Shown here one piece after another: positions 62,588-64,000 of a stretch of 64,000 nucleotides of DNA. The DNA is from Ideonella oryzae (lineage in GTDB: Bacteria > Pseudomonadota > Gammaproteobacteria > Burkholderiales > Burkholderiaceae_C): NCBI RefSeq assembly GCF_024055665.1, contig NZ_JAMXMC010000008.1:62001-126000 (forward strand). Direction: 5' to 3'. The notes under the pieces were generated by a model. It ran no database searches, was not told the DNA's origin, and worked only from the letters and a program-made list of their open reading frames with translations. Both the position numbers and the translations under genes were made by a program. The first letter of the stretch is position 1. Each line of letters starts with the position of its first letter.

Positions 62588-62666
62588 CTGCGTTCCATTT
62601 TCCCCGCCGGCTCCCGGGCCAAGCCCCTGGGCCGGGCCGCTGCGGCGACGGCCGCCTGTCCAGACC

Positions 62667-63473
62667 ATGTTCGTCGATTCCCATTGCCATCTCAGCTTTC
62701 CTGAACTGAAGGCCAACCTGTCCCGGATCCGTGCCGACATGGCGCAGGCCGGGGTGGGGGCGGCGCTGTGCATCAGCACCCGCAAGGACGAGATTGCCGA
62801 GGTGGTGGCCCTGGCCGAGACCGATGCCGCCTGGTGGGCCAGCGCCGGCGTGCACCCCGACACCGAGGACGAGCCCGAGATCAGCGAAGCCGAGCTGCTG
62901 CAATGGGCGGCCCACCCCAAGGTGGTGGCCATCGGCGAGACCGGGCTGGACTACTACCGCCTGAACGGCCGCACGGTGGCCGACATGGCCTGGCAGCGCG
63001 AGCGCTTCCGGGTGCACATCCGGGCCTCGCAGGCCAGCGGCCTGCCGCTGATCATCCACACCCGCCATGCGAGCGAGGACACCCTGGCCTTGCTGCACGA
63101 GGCCGCCGCCACGGGGCCGGCGCCGCGTGGCGTGTTCCATTGCTTCACCGAAACCCGCGAGGTGGCCCGTGCCGCCCTGGACCTTGGCTTCCTGATCTCC
63201 TTTTCCGGGATCGTCACCTTCCGCAATGCCGAGGAGCTGCGCGAGGTGGCTCGCATGGTGCCGCTGGACCGCTGCCTGATCGAGACCGACAGCCCCTACC
63301 TGGCGCCGGTGCCTTTCCGCGGCAAGACCAACACACCCGCCCTGGTGCCCCATGTGGCGGCCGAGCTGGCCAAGCAAAAGGGACTGTCGGTGGAGGCGAT
63401 TGCCGAGGCCACGAGCCACAACTTCGAACAGCTTTTCGGTGTGCAGCTGCCCACCGTGGGAGCCGCAGCATGA
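62667..63473 (+). CDS. tatD: TatD-family metal-dependent hydrolase
   Basis: A 268-residue TIM-barrel hydrolase of the TatD/YcfH type; characterised members are 3'-5' exonucleases or DNases. The metal ligands are in DSHCHLSF, GETGLDYY, LIIHTRHASED, FHCFTE and IETDSPYLAP. It lies 79 bases after pilZ and ends with a four-base overlap with the ankyrin gene. Confidence 0.92.
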   Translation: MFVDSHCHLSFPELKANLSRIRADMAQAGVGAALCISTRKDEIAEVVALAETDAAWWASAGVHPDTEDEPEISEAELLQWAAHPKVVAIGETGLDYYRLNGRTVADMAWQRERFRVHIRASQASGLPLIIHTRHASEDTLALLHEAAATGPAPRGVFHCFTETREVARAALDLGFLISFSGIVTFRNAEELREVARMVPLDRCLIETDSPYLAPVPFRGKTNTPALVPHVAAELAKQKGLSVEAIAEATSHNFEQLFGVQLPTVGAAA

Positions 63474-64000
63474 AGCGACGCCGTTGTTTGCAGGGTACGG
63501 CGGGTCTGCTGCTGGCCGCCACCGGGCTGGCCGCCAGGGCGGCCAGCTACGAAGACTGGTTCCGCTACATCGAACTGGACCTGGGCCGCGAGATCCAGAA
63601 GATGCTCCAGGCCGGCTTTGATGTGAACACTGTGGACCCGAAGGGGCAGAGCGGGCTGTATGTGGCGCTGCGCGAGGGCTCTGCCACCGTGGTGCCGGTG
63701 CTGCTGGCTTGGCCAGGCACGGCCCTGGATGCCCAGAACGCAATGGGGGAGACACCGCTGATGATGGCGGCGCTCAAAGGGCGCATGGACGTGATGGCCA
63801 GCTTGATCGCTCGCGGAGCCCGTATCAACAAGGACGGGTGGACGCCGCTGCACTACGCCGCGACCGGCCCCAACCCCGATGCGGTAGAGCTGCTGCTGGC
63901 CCACGGGGCCGTGCTGGACGCCGTGGCCCCCAATGGCAACACCCCGCTGATGATGGCGGCCGGCTACGGCGCCATCGACAGCGCCCGGCTGCTGCTGCGC
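63470..64000 (+). CDS. Ankyrin-repeat periplasmic protein, partial
   Basis: The first 177 codons are in the window; the gene continues beyond the right edge. A signal peptide (ending near AARA) is followed by at least four ankyrin repeats with the typical G-TPLMMAA and TPLHYAA segments. Ankyrin proteins with this start lie beside tatD in many Burkholderiales. They mediate protein binding; the partner is unknown. Start overlaps the tatD stop (ATGA). Confidence 0.88.
   Translation, partial: MKRRRCLQGTAGLLLAATGLAARAASYEDWFRYIELDLGREIQKMLQAGFDVNTVDPKGQSGLYVALREGSATVVPVLLAWPGTALDAQNAMGETPLMMAALKGRMDVMASLIARGARINKDGWTPLHYAATGPNPDAVELLLAHGAVLDAVAPNGNTPLMMAAGYGAIDSARLLLR

Overview
The window is a GC-rich bacterial chromosome segment with dense, short-spaced genes. 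Gene order and families (pepA-holC, rimP-nusA-infB-rbfA-truB, tmk-holB-pilZ-tatD, DUF4936 and DUF3138-like proteins) fit the Betaproteobacteria, order Burkholderiales, probably the Comamonadaceae/Sphaerotilaceae side. That placement is inference from gene content. I see no insertion sequence, prophage, CRISPR array or rRNA. One tRNA gene (Ser, anticodon GGA) is present.

Layout. 1-4291: a CbiX-like gene cut by the window edge, lptG-lptF on the minus strand, then pepA-holC divergent. 4541-5692: a lone branched-chain amino-acid binding protein with a good sigma-54 promoter match and a strong terminator. 5774-12631: a zinc-limitation island. A Fur/Zur-type regulator is transcribed divergently from a ZnuABC-type uptake operon, across an 18-bp operator-like palindrome. 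Downstream of the regulator lie a His/Cys-rich small membrane protein, a ZrgA (DUF2796) protein, a LolD/MacB-like ABC pair and a DUF3299 protein. 12699-16102: tRNA-Ser, a biodegradative-type arginine/lysine/ornithine decarboxylase, fabI. 16150-25522: the rimP-nusA-infB-rbfA-truB-typA translation/transcription operon with its promoter and leader, ending in an EamA transporter. 25596-30945: a 3-hydroxyisobutyryl-CoA hydrolase-like protein, a Tat-exported phospholipase C, dusA and a second EamA transporter.

31051-35610: an OmpR-type response regulator and sensor kinase, followed by a cytochrome b561, an outer-membrane beta-barrel carrying a single N-terminal CxxCH heme site (the architecture of the Cyc2 fused cytochrome-porins) and a small cytochrome c. 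This is the most unusual locus here.

35632-51095: a large minus-strand polyamine region. It holds the PuuB, PuuD, PuuA and PuuC enzymes, a putrescine aminotransferase, the complete PotFGHI transporter, an outer-membrane porin, a second glutamine-synthetase-like enzyme and an orphan periplasmic binding protein. A divergent Lrp/AsnC regulator sits at the head. With the decarboxylase at 12977 and the agmatinase-like protein at 51770, the window can in principle take arginine to agmatine, putrescine, GABA and succinate.

51126-64000: a hemerythrin-like protein, the agmatinase, isocitrate lyase (aceA) behind an AT-rich control region with overlapping palindromes, amtB with a sigma-54 promoter match but no adjacent glnK, an HSL-type esterase, the ygfZ-DUF4936-NRDE operon, and mltG-tmk-holB-pilZ-tatD followed by an ankyrin-repeat protein cut by the window edge.
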